A DNA stretch of 64,000 nt from Bradyrhizobium lablabi (GTDB taxonomy: Bacteria > Pseudomonadota > Alphaproteobacteria > Rhizobiales > Xanthobacteraceae). A program made the position numbers and the translations under genes. The notes below the pieces were generated by a model that did no database searches, was not told where the DNA came from, and worked only from the letters and a program-made list of their open reading frames with translations. This document shows, piece after piece, positions 54,829-63,038 of this stretch; within the stretch, counting starts at the first letter, position 1; each line of letters opens with the position of its first letter. The stretch covers positions 463,501-527,500 of the forward strand of contig NZ_JAFCLN010000003.1 of the NCBI RefSeq assembly GCF_018129385.1, given 5' to 3'.

Positions 54829-55602
54829 TTGAGCACGAAGAACGAAGCAGCCCCGGCGGCGAAATCATCCACGAGCTGGCGCGGCCAGGCCGCCCAGCTC
54901 GTCGCCATCGTTGCCGCGGTGTTCATCGCCAAGGGCGCGATCGCAGAACCCTTTTATGTGCCGTCGGGCTCGATGGAGCCGACGCTCTTGATCGGCGATG
55001 CGCTGGTGGCCTCGAAATTCCCCTATGGCTATGGCGCGGCCTCGCTGCCGATCCAGATCACGCTGCCGGAAACCGGCCGCCTGTTCGGCGAGACGCCCAA
55101 GCGCGGCGACGTCGTCGTGTTCCGCTGGCCGGGCGACCGCTCGCAGGCCTGGGTCAAGCGCGTGGTGGGGCTGCCGGGCGACCGCATCCAGATGCGGCAG
55201 GGCCAGCTCTTCATCAACGATCACGCCGCGCAGTTGCGCCCCGACGGCATCGGCCAGGCCGAGGACGACCGCGGCGGCAGCGAAATGGCGTACCGCTACA
55301 TCGAGACGCTGCCTGGTGGCGTCGAGCATGCGATCTTCAAGATGCGCGAAAATCGCCTCGACAACACGCCCGAGGTGACGGTGCCGCCCGGAAACCTGTT
55401 CGTGCTGGGCGACAACCGCGACAATTCCGCCGACAGCCGTGTCCCGGTACGCGACGGCGGCGTCGGCCTGTTGCCGATCGACAATCTGATCGGGCGCGCA
55501 GATGCCGTGGTCGGCTCGTGGGACATGGGCATCCGCAGCCAGCCGGTGTGGACGTGGCTGTCGGGTTTCCGGCTGAGCCGGTTTTTCACCAGCGTGCATT
55601 GA
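54829..55602 (+). CDS. lepB: signal peptidase I
   Basis: 257 residues, TTG start at 54829 after AGGAAAGGAG. One N-terminal membrane anchor (about 21-39), catalytic serine in VPSGSMEPTL (Ser48), and lysine in WVKRVVGLPGD (Lys110). The box E GDNRDNSADSR and the final SRFF are normal. It removes Sec and Tat leader peptides at the periplasmic face. It may be one of two signal peptidases in the genome. Divergent from the TIR operon. Confidence 0.94.
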   Translation: MSTKNEAAPAAKSSTSWRGQAAQLVAIVAAVFIAKGAIAEPFYVPSGSMEPTLLIGDALVASKFPYGYGAASLPIQITLPETGRLFGETPKRGDVVVFRWPGDRSQAWVKRVVGLPGDRIQMRQGQLFINDHAAQLRPDGIGQAEDDRGGSEMAYRYIETLPGGVEHAIFKMRENRLDNTPEVTVPPGNLFVLGDNRDNSADSRVPVRDGGVGLLPIDNLIGRADAVVGSWDMGIRSQPVWTWLSGFRLSRFFTSVH

Positions 55603-55611
55603 TTTTGCTCC

Positions 55612-55702
55612 GTCATGCCCGGGCTTGTCCCGGGCATCCACGTACTTGCGTGGGGCCGCAGCCAGGAAAGACGTGGATGGCCGGGACAAGCCCGGCCATG
55701 AC
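55612..55702. repeat. palindromic repeat, related to family R3
   Basis: GTCATGCCCGGGCTTGTCCC at the left and CGGGACAAGCCCGGCCATGAC at the right (20 of them paired), spaced by CACGTACTTGCGTGG. Confidence 0.8.
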
Positions 55703-55728
55703 AAGGGGATAGAGGGTTGCTCCACCTC

Positions 55729-56064
55729 ATGACCTTCGACGACGTCAGAAAGATCGCCCTTCGCTGGCCCGAGGTCGAGGACGGCACCTCCTACGGCACG
55801 CCGGCGCTGAAGGTGCGCAAGAAGATGCTGGTGCGGCTGAAGGAGGACGGCGATTCGCTTGTCATGCCAGGCGTGCCGCAGGACGAGCGCGAGATGCTGG
55901 TGGAGAGCCAGCCGAAGGTTTTCTATTTCACCGATCATTATCGCGATTATCCGATGGTGCTGATCCGCCTGTCGAAGGCGAAGCGTGCGACGGTGGAGCC
56001 GCTGCTGCGGCGGCACTGGCGGGCGCTGGCCTCGAAGAGGGCGCTGGCGGCCGAATCGGAATAG
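55729..56064 (+). CDS. MmcQ/YjbR family DNA-binding-like protein
   Basis: 111 residues. MTFDDVRKIALRWPEVEDG then TPALKVRKKMLVRLKEDGD and DHYRDYPMVLIRLSKAKRA match the YjbR/CyaY-like fold (MmcQ family), thought to bind DNA. ATG 55729 or the TTG at 55717. Confidence 0.85.
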   Translation: MTFDDVRKIALRWPEVEDGTSYGTPALKVRKKMLVRLKEDGDSLVMPGVPQDEREMLVESQPKVFYFTDHYRDYPMVLIRLSKAKRATVEPLLRRHWRALASKRALAAESE

Positions 56065-56092
56065 AATCGTAGGGCGCAGGAAGACGCAAAAC

Positions 56093-56173
56093 CGTCATTG
56101 CGAGCGAAGCGAAGCAATCCATGTCGCCGCAACAAAGATGGATTGCTTCGTCGCTTTGCTCCTCGCAATGACG
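56093..56173. repeat. palindromic repeat, family R2
   Basis: CGTCATTGCGAGCGAAGCGA and TCGCAATGACG ends with GCAATCCAT / ATGGATTGC inside. Confidence 0.8.
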
Positions 56174-56187
56174 TGGAGAGAGCGTCG

Positions 56188-56751
56188 ATGACCCAAAACG
56201 AATTCCTGGACCTCGCGCTTCGCAATCCCGTCAACGCTGATATCGCGGATGAATTGTTCCGCCTCGCGCTGCCGGATGCATGGGTCGTGTCGGGGTGCCT
56301 GGTGCAGACAGTGTGGAATGTGCTGACCGGCCGCGCGGTGGACTACGGCATTGCCGATTACGACGTGTTCTATTTCGATTCCGACACCTCGTGGGAGGCC
56401 GAGGATGCGGTGATCCGGGAACTGCGCGGCGCGCTAAAAGGACACGGCGTGGAAATCGAGCCGCGCAACCAGGCGCGGGTTCATCTCTGGTATGGCGAGA
56501 AGCACGGCCTGCCCTATCCGCCGCTGCGGTCGTCGGCCGAGGGGATTGACCGGTTCCTGACGAAAAACACGCGGGTGGGGATTCGGCGGACGCGGGATGG
56601 CTATGATGTGTATGCGCCGGATGGATTTGATGATGTGGCCGGCATGATCGTGCGGCCGAATCCGGGACCGAATTTTTCAGCGGCGAATTACGCGAGGAAG
56701 GCGGCGCGGTGGAAGCAGATGTGGCCGGAGGTGACGGTGGTGGCGCCTTAA
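56188..56751 (+). CDS. nucleotidyltransferase-like protein
   Basis: 187 residues. VVSGCLVQTVWNVLTGR followed by DYGIADYDVFYFD resembles the G-S/C...DxD core of minimal nucleotidyltransferases (DUF925-type), with the tail KNTRVGIRRTRDGYDVYAP. The gene's codon use is more GC3-rich near the end. Substrate unknown. The start follows GGAGAG. Confidence 0.8.
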   Translation: MTQNEFLDLALRNPVNADIADELFRLALPDAWVVSGCLVQTVWNVLTGRAVDYGIADYDVFYFDSDTSWEAEDAVIRELRGALKGHGVEIEPRNQARVHLWYGEKHGLPYPPLRSSAEGIDRFLTKNTRVGIRRTRDGYDVYAPDGFDDVAGMIVRPNPGPNFSAANYARKAARWKQMWPEVTVVAP

Positions 56752-56760
56752 AACTTCGCT

Positions 56761-56896
56761 GTCGTCCCTGCGAAAGCAGGGACCCATAATCACCGATGTC
56801 TGTTGTGACGACGCTACTAACTCCAGCGCATCATGGAGAAGCCGCGGCGTATGGGTCCCGGATCAGCGCTCCCTGCGGTCGCTTGTCCGGGACGAC
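56761..56896. repeat. palindromic repeat, family R1
   Basis: Left GTCGTCCCTGCGAAAGCAGG, right GTCCGGGACGAC. Confidence 0.75.
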
Positions 56897-56907
56897 GGAA
56901 GATAGAG

Positions 56908-57462
56908 CTACCGCACCACGCCCGACGTAAATCCGGCCTTCCGCCTTGGCGGCTTGATGTCCTTTTTCAGGAAGCAGTGCGCATCCTTTCCGGCATAGCC
57001 GGGCCTGGCATAGGTCCAGGCGCGGCATTGCTTGTCGGCGGTGCAGGCGGCCTTGCAGGCATCGTCGCCGTCGCGGGCGTTGAGCTCGAAACTCTTGTAG
57101 TCGCCGCCGAAGCGGTCGATCGAGGTTTCGACCGCCGTGTTGCGCGGCTCGACCACGCCGGCGCCGCGCACGCCGGAGACACAGCAATTATCCTGCGTGC
57201 GCGCCGGCACGCTGTTCTTGAGCCAGCACACCGACCCCCGCATCACGTCGCTCGGGTAATTGAAGCTCCAGGCGCGGCAGCGGCGGTCGCGCTCGCAGGC
57301 CAGCGCGCAATCGGCGGGATCGCCCGAGACGACCGGCGCGCTCAGATAATCGCCGCCGGGCCGATCGAAATTGGCCTGCGCCTGCGCCGGCCGCACATGC
57401 ATCGCGGCCGCCAGCAGGGCAAACGTCACCACACACGCCCCGAGCAGGCCGTTCATCCTCAT
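56908..57462 (-). CDS. exported PAN/Apple-domain protein
   Basis: 184 residues with signal peptide (ending AQA). Two PAN/Apple-like units: FDRPGGDYLSAPVVSGDPADCALACERDRRCRAWSFNYP and FGGDYKSFELNARDGDDACKAACTADKQCRAWTYARP (each quoted in part), with paired cysteines. Such domains bind proteins or glycans in the periplasm or outside. ATG at 57462; 57456 is an alternative. Confidence 0.88.
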   Translation of the reverse strand: MRMNGLLGACVVTFALLAAAMHVRPAQAQANFDRPGGDYLSAPVVSGDPADCALACERDRRCRAWSFNYPSDVMRGSVCWLKNSVPARTQDNCCVSGVRGAGVVEPRNTAVETSIDRFGGDYKSFELNARDGDDACKAACTADKQCRAWTYARPGYAGKDAHCFLKKDIKPPRRKAGFTSGVVR

Positions 57463-57598
57463 TTTTGGTTGCTTTCGAGCAGTCTGCACCCGCGTTCCGC
57501 GGGCTGCTCATTTGATCGGCAGCAACCTGTACGGTGGATGAACGGCGGCTATTGGGCTGATCAGGAAGGCGATTTTCCCGTTGGCAGCAGCGGGACCT

Positions 57599-57722
57599 GC
57601 ATCCTTCGAGACGCCGCTTCGCGGCTCCTCAGGATGAGGGGAGAGATCGCGCGTTAGGGAGGATTTTTGACCCTCATGGTGAGGAGCGCGGCGATGCCGC
57701 GCGTCTCGAACCATGCGGCCCA
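57599..57722. repeat. palindromic repeat, family R5
   Basis: GCATCCTTCGAGACGCCGC and GCGTCTCGAACCATGCGGCC, with CTCCTCAGGATGAGG / CCTCATGGTGAGGAG inside. First copy lies in the MITE-like element at 24177. Confidence 0.8.
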
Positions 57723-57739
57723 GCTGTCCACCGGATCAC

Positions 57740-59110
57740 CTAGAACGCGTATTCCTGATAGACCGGCTCGATCGAGCCGGCCCAGGCGCCGTTGTATTTA
57801 TCCAGCATTTCTTCGGCCGGCGTGCGGCCGCACTCCAGGATGCGCTCAAGTGGCTCAAGGTGGCGACTTTCGTCGCGGCCGAGGTGATCGACCCGGCCGC
57901 GGCGGCGCAGGCCGGAATGCGCCAGCGTCACGCATTCCTTCGCGATCTCGAACAGATAACGATCCCTGATCCGGGCCTTGAAGCCGAAGCGCGGCACGTC
58001 GTCGCGCAGCGCCTGCCGTTCATGCGCACTCCAGTGCTTTACGATGTCCCAGGCCGCATCCAGGCTCTGGTTGTCATAGAGCAGCCCGACCCAGAACGCC
58101 GGCAGCGCCGGCAGCCGGCCCCACGGCACGCCGTCGGCGCCGCGCATTTCCAGGTAACGCTTCAGCCGCACCTCCGGGAAAATCGTCGAGAGGTGGTTGG
58201 CCCAGTCCGACAGCGTCGGCCGCTCGCCCGGCAGCGAATTATTGCGCCCGTCGAAGAAAGCGCGGAACGAGGAGCCGGCGACGTCGATGTAGGCATCGCC
58301 CCGCTTCACGAAATACATGGGAACGTCGAGTGCATAATCGACATAGCGCTCGAACCCCATGCCGTCCTCGAACGCCCAGGGCAGCATGCCCGACCGCGCA
58401 TTGTCGGTGTCGCGCCAGATTTCCGAGCGGAAGGAGAGGAAGCCGTTGGGCTTGCCTTCGGTAAAAGGCGAATTGGCGAACAGCGCGGTGGCCACCGGCT
58501 GTAGCGCCAGCGAGACGCGCAGCTTCTTGACCATGTCGGCTTCTGAGGAGAAATCGAGATTGGTCTGCACAGTGCAGGTTCGGTACATCATGTCGAGGCC
58601 GTACTGGCCGACCTTCGGCATGTAATTGGTCATGATCTTGTAGCGGCCCTTCGGCATGACCGGGATCTGCGCGCGCGACCAGGACGGCGTCATGCCGAGC
58701 CCGAGGAAGCCGATGCCCAAGGGCGTAGCGATCTCGCGCACCTGCGCCAGATGCGCCATCAGCTCTGCCTGGGTCTGGTGTACGTTCTCGACCGGCGCGC
58801 CGGATAGCTCAAACTGCCCGCCTGGCTCGAGCGAGATCGCCCCGCCCCCGGTGACATCGTAGAGCCCGATGATGTTGCCGCGCTCCACGATCGGCTCCCA
58901 GCCGAGCAGCAGCTTCATCCCTTCCAGCAGCGCGCCGATGCCCTTTGCGCCCTCGTAAGGCACGGGATGGCGCCCATCGAGCGTGAACGGCGTCTTTTCG
59001 TGCTCGGTGCCGATGCGGAATTCGGACGGCGGCTTTACGCCCGCCGCCAGCCAGGCCACGAGTTCGTCGCGCGATTGCAGCGGCGTCATATCGATCTGGT
59101 CACGCGCCAT
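57740..59110 (-). CDS. gshA: glutamate-cysteine ligase
   Basis: 456 residues, the plant/alphaproteobacterial class. It makes gamma-glutamylcysteine, the first step of glutathione synthesis. FRIGTEHEKTPFT, GGAISLEPGGQFELSGAP, YMPKVGQYGLDMMYRTCTVQ and FEDGMGFERYVDYALDVPMYF are present. ATG at 59110. The neighbouring glutathione transferase and MarR regulator fit a thiol-stress theme. Confidence 0.95.
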   Translation of the reverse strand: MARDQIDMTPLQSRDELVAWLAAGVKPPSEFRIGTEHEKTPFTLDGRHPVPYEGAKGIGALLEGMKLLLGWEPIVERGNIIGLYDVTGGGAISLEPGGQFELSGAPVENVHQTQAELMAHLAQVREIATPLGIGFLGLGMTPSWSRAQIPVMPKGRYKIMTNYMPKVGQYGLDMMYRTCTVQTNLDFSSEADMVKKLRVSLALQPVATALFANSPFTEGKPNGFLSFRSEIWRDTDNARSGMLPWAFEDGMGFERYVDYALDVPMYFVKRGDAYIDVAGSSFRAFFDGRNNSLPGERPTLSDWANHLSTIFPEVRLKRYLEMRGADGVPWGRLPALPAFWVGLLYDNQSLDAAWDIVKHWSAHERQALRDDVPRFGFKARIRDRYLFEIAKECVTLAHSGLRRRGRVDHLGRDESRHLEPLERILECGRTPAEEMLDKYNGAWAGSIEPVYQEYAF

Positions 59111-59206
59111 GGAAATTCCGGATCAAGGGCGCTGCGACCGAACGCGCGCGGGTGGCAAGGCATCCGCAGCCCGAAGGGGATGCGGAGGTAACGGGACAAA
59201 GCGATG

Positions 59207-59698
59207 TCATCGGGCGGGCACGCCCTCTTTGGCGACGGCGGCCGGTCTTGCATCGCTACAGGAGCAGCCGAGCCGGTCGAGCAGACCGCAGAGTTTCAGG
59301 GCATCGGTATCGGACAGTTTCGAGCCGACATGTTTTTCGATCGCGGCCGAATAGGCGCCCCACATCTTCTTCTGCAACTCGCGCCCGGCCTCGGTGATCT
59401 CGACGAACTGGCCGCGCTTGTCGATCTTGCATTCGCGGCGCACGGCAAGCCCCTCGTCGACCAGACGGTCGATCAGGCGCGAGGTCGAGTATTGCGGGAT
59501 CAGCATCTGCTTCTCCAGCTCGACCGGGCGCATCTCGCCGCTCGGGGCGCGCGACAATTCCAAGAGCGCGTCATACCAGGCGAGCGGCGGAAAGCCGGCC
59601 TTCTTCAAATCCTGCTCGACGCAGTCCAGCACCCGGCTCTGCACCCGCATCAGGCGGATCCAGGCGGCGGTCGCCTCGGTCGATGGTTTGCGTTTCAT
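59207..59698 (-). CDS. MarR family transcriptional regulator
   Basis: 163 residues. LARxP-type helix, winged HTH RPVELEKQMLIPQYSTSRLI then LVDEGLAVRRECKIDKRGQF and VEITEAGRELQKKM. Three cysteines in the C-terminus (LCGLLDRLGCSCSD) could sense oxidants. Divergent from the glutathione transferase gene across a gap holding two inverted TGCA boxes, likely its operators. Confidence 0.92.
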   Translation of the reverse strand: MKRKPSTEATAAWIRLMRVQSRVLDCVEQDLKKAGFPPLAWYDALLELSRAPSGEMRPVELEKQMLIPQYSTSRLIDRLVDEGLAVRRECKIDKRGQFVEITEAGRELQKKMWGAYSAAIEKHVGSKLSDTDALKLCGLLDRLGCSCSDARPAAVAKEGVPAR

Positions 59699-59738
59699 GT
59701 CCTATTCCATATCTCTCACGGCTGAGTGTACCTACTGA

Positions 59739-59785
59739 ATGCACCTGCATCAATCTTGACTATTTCATGCAAATGCATTTAGTCA
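59739..59785. promoter_or_regulatory. pair of candidate MarR operators
   Basis: Two short palindromes ATGCACCTGCAT (59739-59750) and ATGCAAATGCAT (59767-59778) are 28 bp apart start-to-start. The second lies inside a longer inverted repeat, TGACTA (59757-59762) to TAGTCA (59780-59785). Confidence 0.55.
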
Positions 59786-59829
59786 CGCCTGCGTCTCGGC
59801 CAATAATCCCCAAGGGAAGGAAAAATCCG

Positions 59830-60444
59830 ATGAAACTGTATTATTCCCCCGGCGCCTGCTCGCTTTCCCCCCACATCGCCCTGTTAGAGGCGGGCCTGCC
59901 CTACGACCTGGAGAAGGTCGATCTGCGCGCCAAGAAGACCGAAAACGGCGACGACTATCTCACGGTCAATCCGAAGGGCCAGGTTCCGGCGCTAAGGCTC
60001 GAGTCGGGCGAACTCGTGACCGAAGGTCCCGTCATCGTGCAGATGATCGCGGACAGGGCCGCCGACAAGGGCCTGGCGCCGGCGCGCGACAGCGCCGAGC
60101 GCTACAAGCTGCTCGAATGGCTGAACTTCATCACGACCGAACTGCACAAGAATTTCGGCCCGATCTTCTCGCCGGTGCTGGCCGATGAGGCCAAGGCCTT
60201 CTTCAAGGATCGCGTGATGGGCAAGTTCAGGTATATCGACAGCCAGCTCGCGGGCCGCGACTACCTGATGGGCAAGCAGTTCACGGTGGCCGACGGCTAT
60301 CTCTTCACCATGCTGAGCTGGGCCGACCGCATGAAGTTCGACCTGTCGGCGATGCCGAACCTCGTCGCCTACAAGACCCGCGTCGCCGCGCGTCCGAAGG
60401 TGCAGGAAGCGCTGAGCAAGGAAGGGCTGCTAAAGGCAGCGTGA
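59830..60444 (+). CDS. gst: glutathione S-transferase
   Basis: 204 residues, beta-class-like. MKLYYSPGACSLSPHIALLE, PKGQVPALRLESGELVTEGP, and the C-terminal KQFTVADGYLFTMLSWADR with the conserved N-capping Asp. Detoxifies electrophiles with glutathione. ATG at 59830 after AAGGAAGG; divergent from marR. Confidence 0.95.
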   Translation: MKLYYSPGACSLSPHIALLEAGLPYDLEKVDLRAKKTENGDDYLTVNPKGQVPALRLESGELVTEGPVIVQMIADRAADKGLAPARDSAERYKLLEWLNFITTELHKNFGPIFSPVLADEAKAFFKDRVMGKFRYIDSQLAGRDYLMGKQFTVADGYLFTMLSWADRMKFDLSAMPNLVAYKTRVAARPKVQEALSKEGLLKAA

Positions 60445-60467
60445 GGTTTTTGTGTATCACAATGAGC

Positions 60468-60504
60468 GAAGGGCCGGATCGTTAGTCCGGCCCTTCCTTG
60501 TTTT
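60468..60504 (+). terminator. intrinsic terminator of the glutathione transferase gene
   Basis: GAAGGGCCGGA / TCCGGCCCTTC with a TCGTTAG loop, followed by CTTGTTTT. Confidence 0.85.
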
Positions 60505-60524
60505 GCGGTGAACTCTTGCCACAC

Positions 60525-60643
60525 GACGTCCCTGCGAACGCAGGGACCCATACCGCGTGATCTATCGATGGGGCAGAATAGCTGACACCATCTGCAACAA
60601 TTGCCGTCGGTGGCTATGGGTCCCTGCGTTCGCAGGGACGACG
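60525..60643. repeat. palindromic repeat, family R1
   Basis: GACGTCCCTGCGAACGCAGG and CCTGCGTTCGCAGGGACGAC ends. Confidence 0.8.
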
Positions 60644-60660
60644 ATCCATTTTGCCTCGCC

Positions 60661-62889
60661 CTACTCCGCCGCCTGCGCAGTAGGCTGCTTCTTCGGCGGG
60701 AAGCGGCCGTAGAAGGTCTCGCCCTTGGCGGCCATTTCCACCAGCAGCTTCGGCGGGGTGAAGCGCGAGCCGTATTTGGCTTCCAGCTTGTGGCAGAGCT
60801 CGACGAACTTCTTCGTGCCCATGAAGTCGATATAGGACAGCGTACCGCCGGTGAACGGAGCAAAGCCAAAGCCGAGGATCGAGCCGACATCCGCCTCGCG
60901 CATGTCGGTGATGACATGGTCTTCCACCGTGCGCGCGGCTTCCACCGCCTGCACCACGAGGAAGCGCTGCTTCAGTTCCTCGACGCTGAGCGTATCCGGA
61001 TCGAGCTTCTTCGGCTGCAAATCGGCCAGCCCGGGCCACAGGCTCTTCTGGCCCTTGCCCTTCTCGGGATAGTCGTAAAAACCCTTGCCGTTCTTGCGGC
61101 CGAGGCGGTTCTGCTTCTCCACCATTTCGACCATCAGCTTCTTCTGGTCCGGGTTGATGGCATTGGGCCCGAGGTCGACCTCTGTCGCCTTCATCACCTT
61201 GAGCCCGAGATCGAGCGCGACTTCATCCGACAGCGAGAGCGGGCCGACCGGCATGCCGGCCATCTTGGCGGCGTTCTCGATCATCGCCGGCGGTACGCCT
61301 TCGAGGAACATCTCGTTGCCCTCGGCGATGTAGCGGCCGACGCAGCGGTTGGCGTAGAAGCCTCTGCTGTCGTTCACCACGATCGGCGTCTTGCCGATCA
61401 TGCGGGTGTAGTCGAGCGCGGTGGCGAGCGCGGCGTCGCCGGTGTTCTTGCCGAGGATGATCTCGACCAGCATCATCTTGTCGACCGGCGAGAAGAAGTG
61501 GATGCCGATGAAGCGGTCCTGGTCCTTGAAGGATTCGGCGAGCGAGGTGATCGGCAGGGTCGAGGTGTTGGAAGCGAAGATCACGTCCGGCTTGAGATAT
61601 TGCTGCGCCTTGGTGAAAGTGTCCGCCTTGACCTTGCGATCCTCGAACACGGCCTCGATCACGAGATCGCAGTCCCCAAGCGCGGCATAGTCCGACGTGG
61701 CCGTGATGCGCGACATGATCTTGTCGCCTTCTTCCGGCTTGGCGCGGCCCTTGGCGATCAGGCCGTCGATTACGCTCTTCGCATGGCCCTTGCCCTTGTC
61801 GGCGCTCTCCTGGTCGCGGTCGATCAGCACCACGTCGATGCCGGCTCGCGCGGAGACGTAGCCGACGCTGGCGCCCATAAACCCGGCGCCGATCACGGCA
61901 AGCTTCTTCACCTTGGTCGGCGGCACGCCCGCCGGACGGCGCGCGCCCTTGTTCAGCTCCTGCATCGACAGGAACAGGCTGCGGATCATGGCTGCGGCTT
62001 CCTTCGAGCGCAGGATCTGCGTGAAGTAGCGCGACTCCACACGCAGCGCGGCGTCGATCGGCAACTGGAGGCCTTCATAGACGCAGCTCATGATGGCGCG
62101 CGCGGCCGGATAATTGTCAAAAGTTTCGCGGCGATAGATGGCGTTGCCGGCGGGGAACATCTGCATGCCGGCCTTGGAGAACACCGGACCGCCCGGGAGC
62201 TTGAAACCCTTCTCGTCCCACGGCGCGACCGGCTTGCCGCCGCCCTTGATCCAGTCTTTGGCGGCCTTGATCATGTCGGCGGCCGGCACGATGGCATGGA
62301 TCAAATTCAGCGACTTCGCTTTTGCGAGATTGACTGCCTCGCCCTTGAGCAGCAACTGCATCGCGTCCTGCGGCTGCACGATGCGCGGCACGCGCTGGGT
62401 GCCGCCGGCGCCGGGGAACAGGCCGACCTTGATCTCGGGAAGGCCAAGCCGCGTCTTGGGATTTTCCGCGGCGACGCGGTAGTGGCAGGACAGCGTCAGC
62501 TCAAAGCCGCCGCCGAGCGCGAGCCCGTTGATCGCGGCGACCCACGGCTTGCCTGAAATTTCGATGTTGCGGAACACCTGCGAGAAGCGGCGGCTCTGCT
62601 CGAACAGCGTCTGGTTCGCGGCCTCCTCGCCCTTCGCCTTCATCAGGTCGGCGTAGGTCTTGCTCATGCCTTCGAGCATGGAGAGATCGGCGCCGGCGCA
62701 GAACGCATCCTTGCTGGAGGTAATGACGACGCCCTTGATCGCGGCGTCCTCGGTGGTTTGCTTGACGATCGCTTCGAGCTCGTCGACCGAGGTCTCGTCC
62801 AGCACGTTCATCGAACGTCCCGGAATATCCCAGGTGACGAGCGCGATGCCGTCGGCGTCGGTTTCGAATTTGAAATTCTTGTAAGCCAT
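60661..62889 (-). CDS. fadB: fatty-acid oxidation multifunctional protein (enoyl-CoA hydratase / 3-hydroxyacyl-CoA dehydrogenase)
   Basis: 742 residues. N-terminal crotonase domain (about 1-200: SSKDAFCAGADLSML, NGLALGGGFELTLSCHYR, EIKVGLFPGAGGTQR) and C-terminal NAD-dependent dehydrogenase (LAVIGAGFMGASVGY, NTSTLPITSLA, GIHFFSPVDKMMLVEII, VNDSRGFYANR). ATG at 62889 (MAYKNFKFETDADG). It pairs with the thiolase upstream on the same strand, as in other fadBA operons. Confidence 0.93.
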   Translation of the reverse strand: MAYKNFKFETDADGIALVTWDIPGRSMNVLDETSVDELEAIVKQTTEDAAIKGVVITSSKDAFCAGADLSMLEGMSKTYADLMKAKGEEAANQTLFEQSRRFSQVFRNIEISGKPWVAAINGLALGGGFELTLSCHYRVAAENPKTRLGLPEIKVGLFPGAGGTQRVPRIVQPQDAMQLLLKGEAVNLAKAKSLNLIHAIVPAADMIKAAKDWIKGGGKPVAPWDEKGFKLPGGPVFSKAGMQMFPAGNAIYRRETFDNYPAARAIMSCVYEGLQLPIDAALRVESRYFTQILRSKEAAAMIRSLFLSMQELNKGARRPAGVPPTKVKKLAVIGAGFMGASVGYVSARAGIDVVLIDRDQESADKGKGHAKSVIDGLIAKGRAKPEEGDKIMSRITATSDYAALGDCDLVIEAVFEDRKVKADTFTKAQQYLKPDVIFASNTSTLPITSLAESFKDQDRFIGIHFFSPVDKMMLVEIILGKNTGDAALATALDYTRMIGKTPIVVNDSRGFYANRCVGRYIAEGNEMFLEGVPPAMIENAAKMAGMPVGPLSLSDEVALDLGLKVMKATEVDLGPNAINPDQKKLMVEMVEKQNRLGRKNGKGFYDYPEKGKGQKSLWPGLADLQPKKLDPDTLSVEELKQRFLVVQAVEAARTVEDHVITDMREADVGSILGFGFAPFTGGTLSYIDFMGTKKFVELCHKLEAKYGSRFTPPKLLVEMAAKGETFYGRFPPKKQPTAQAAE

Positions 62890-62943
62890 GGGGTGCTCCC
62901 TCAATGCCGGCTGCCGCACAAGGCGCCGCGGTTGTTGCTGATC

Positions 62944-63028
62944 GTAGGGTGGGTTAGCCGAAGGCGTAACCCACCGATATCGAAGTCGTGGCGAGAATGG
63001 TGGGTTACGCTTTGCTAACCCACCCTAC
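62944..63028. repeat. palindromic repeat, family R7
   Basis: GTAGGGTGGGTTAGCCGAAG and CTTTGCTAACCCACCCTAC, inner GTAACCCACCG / GGTGGGTTAC. Between fadB and the thiolase gene. Confidence 0.85.
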
Positions 63029-63038
63029 GGATTGCGAA

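Noticed and set aside
60601..62556. A 651-codon plus-strand frame opposite fadB
   Set aside because: Antisense shadow of fadB with no recognisable motifs.
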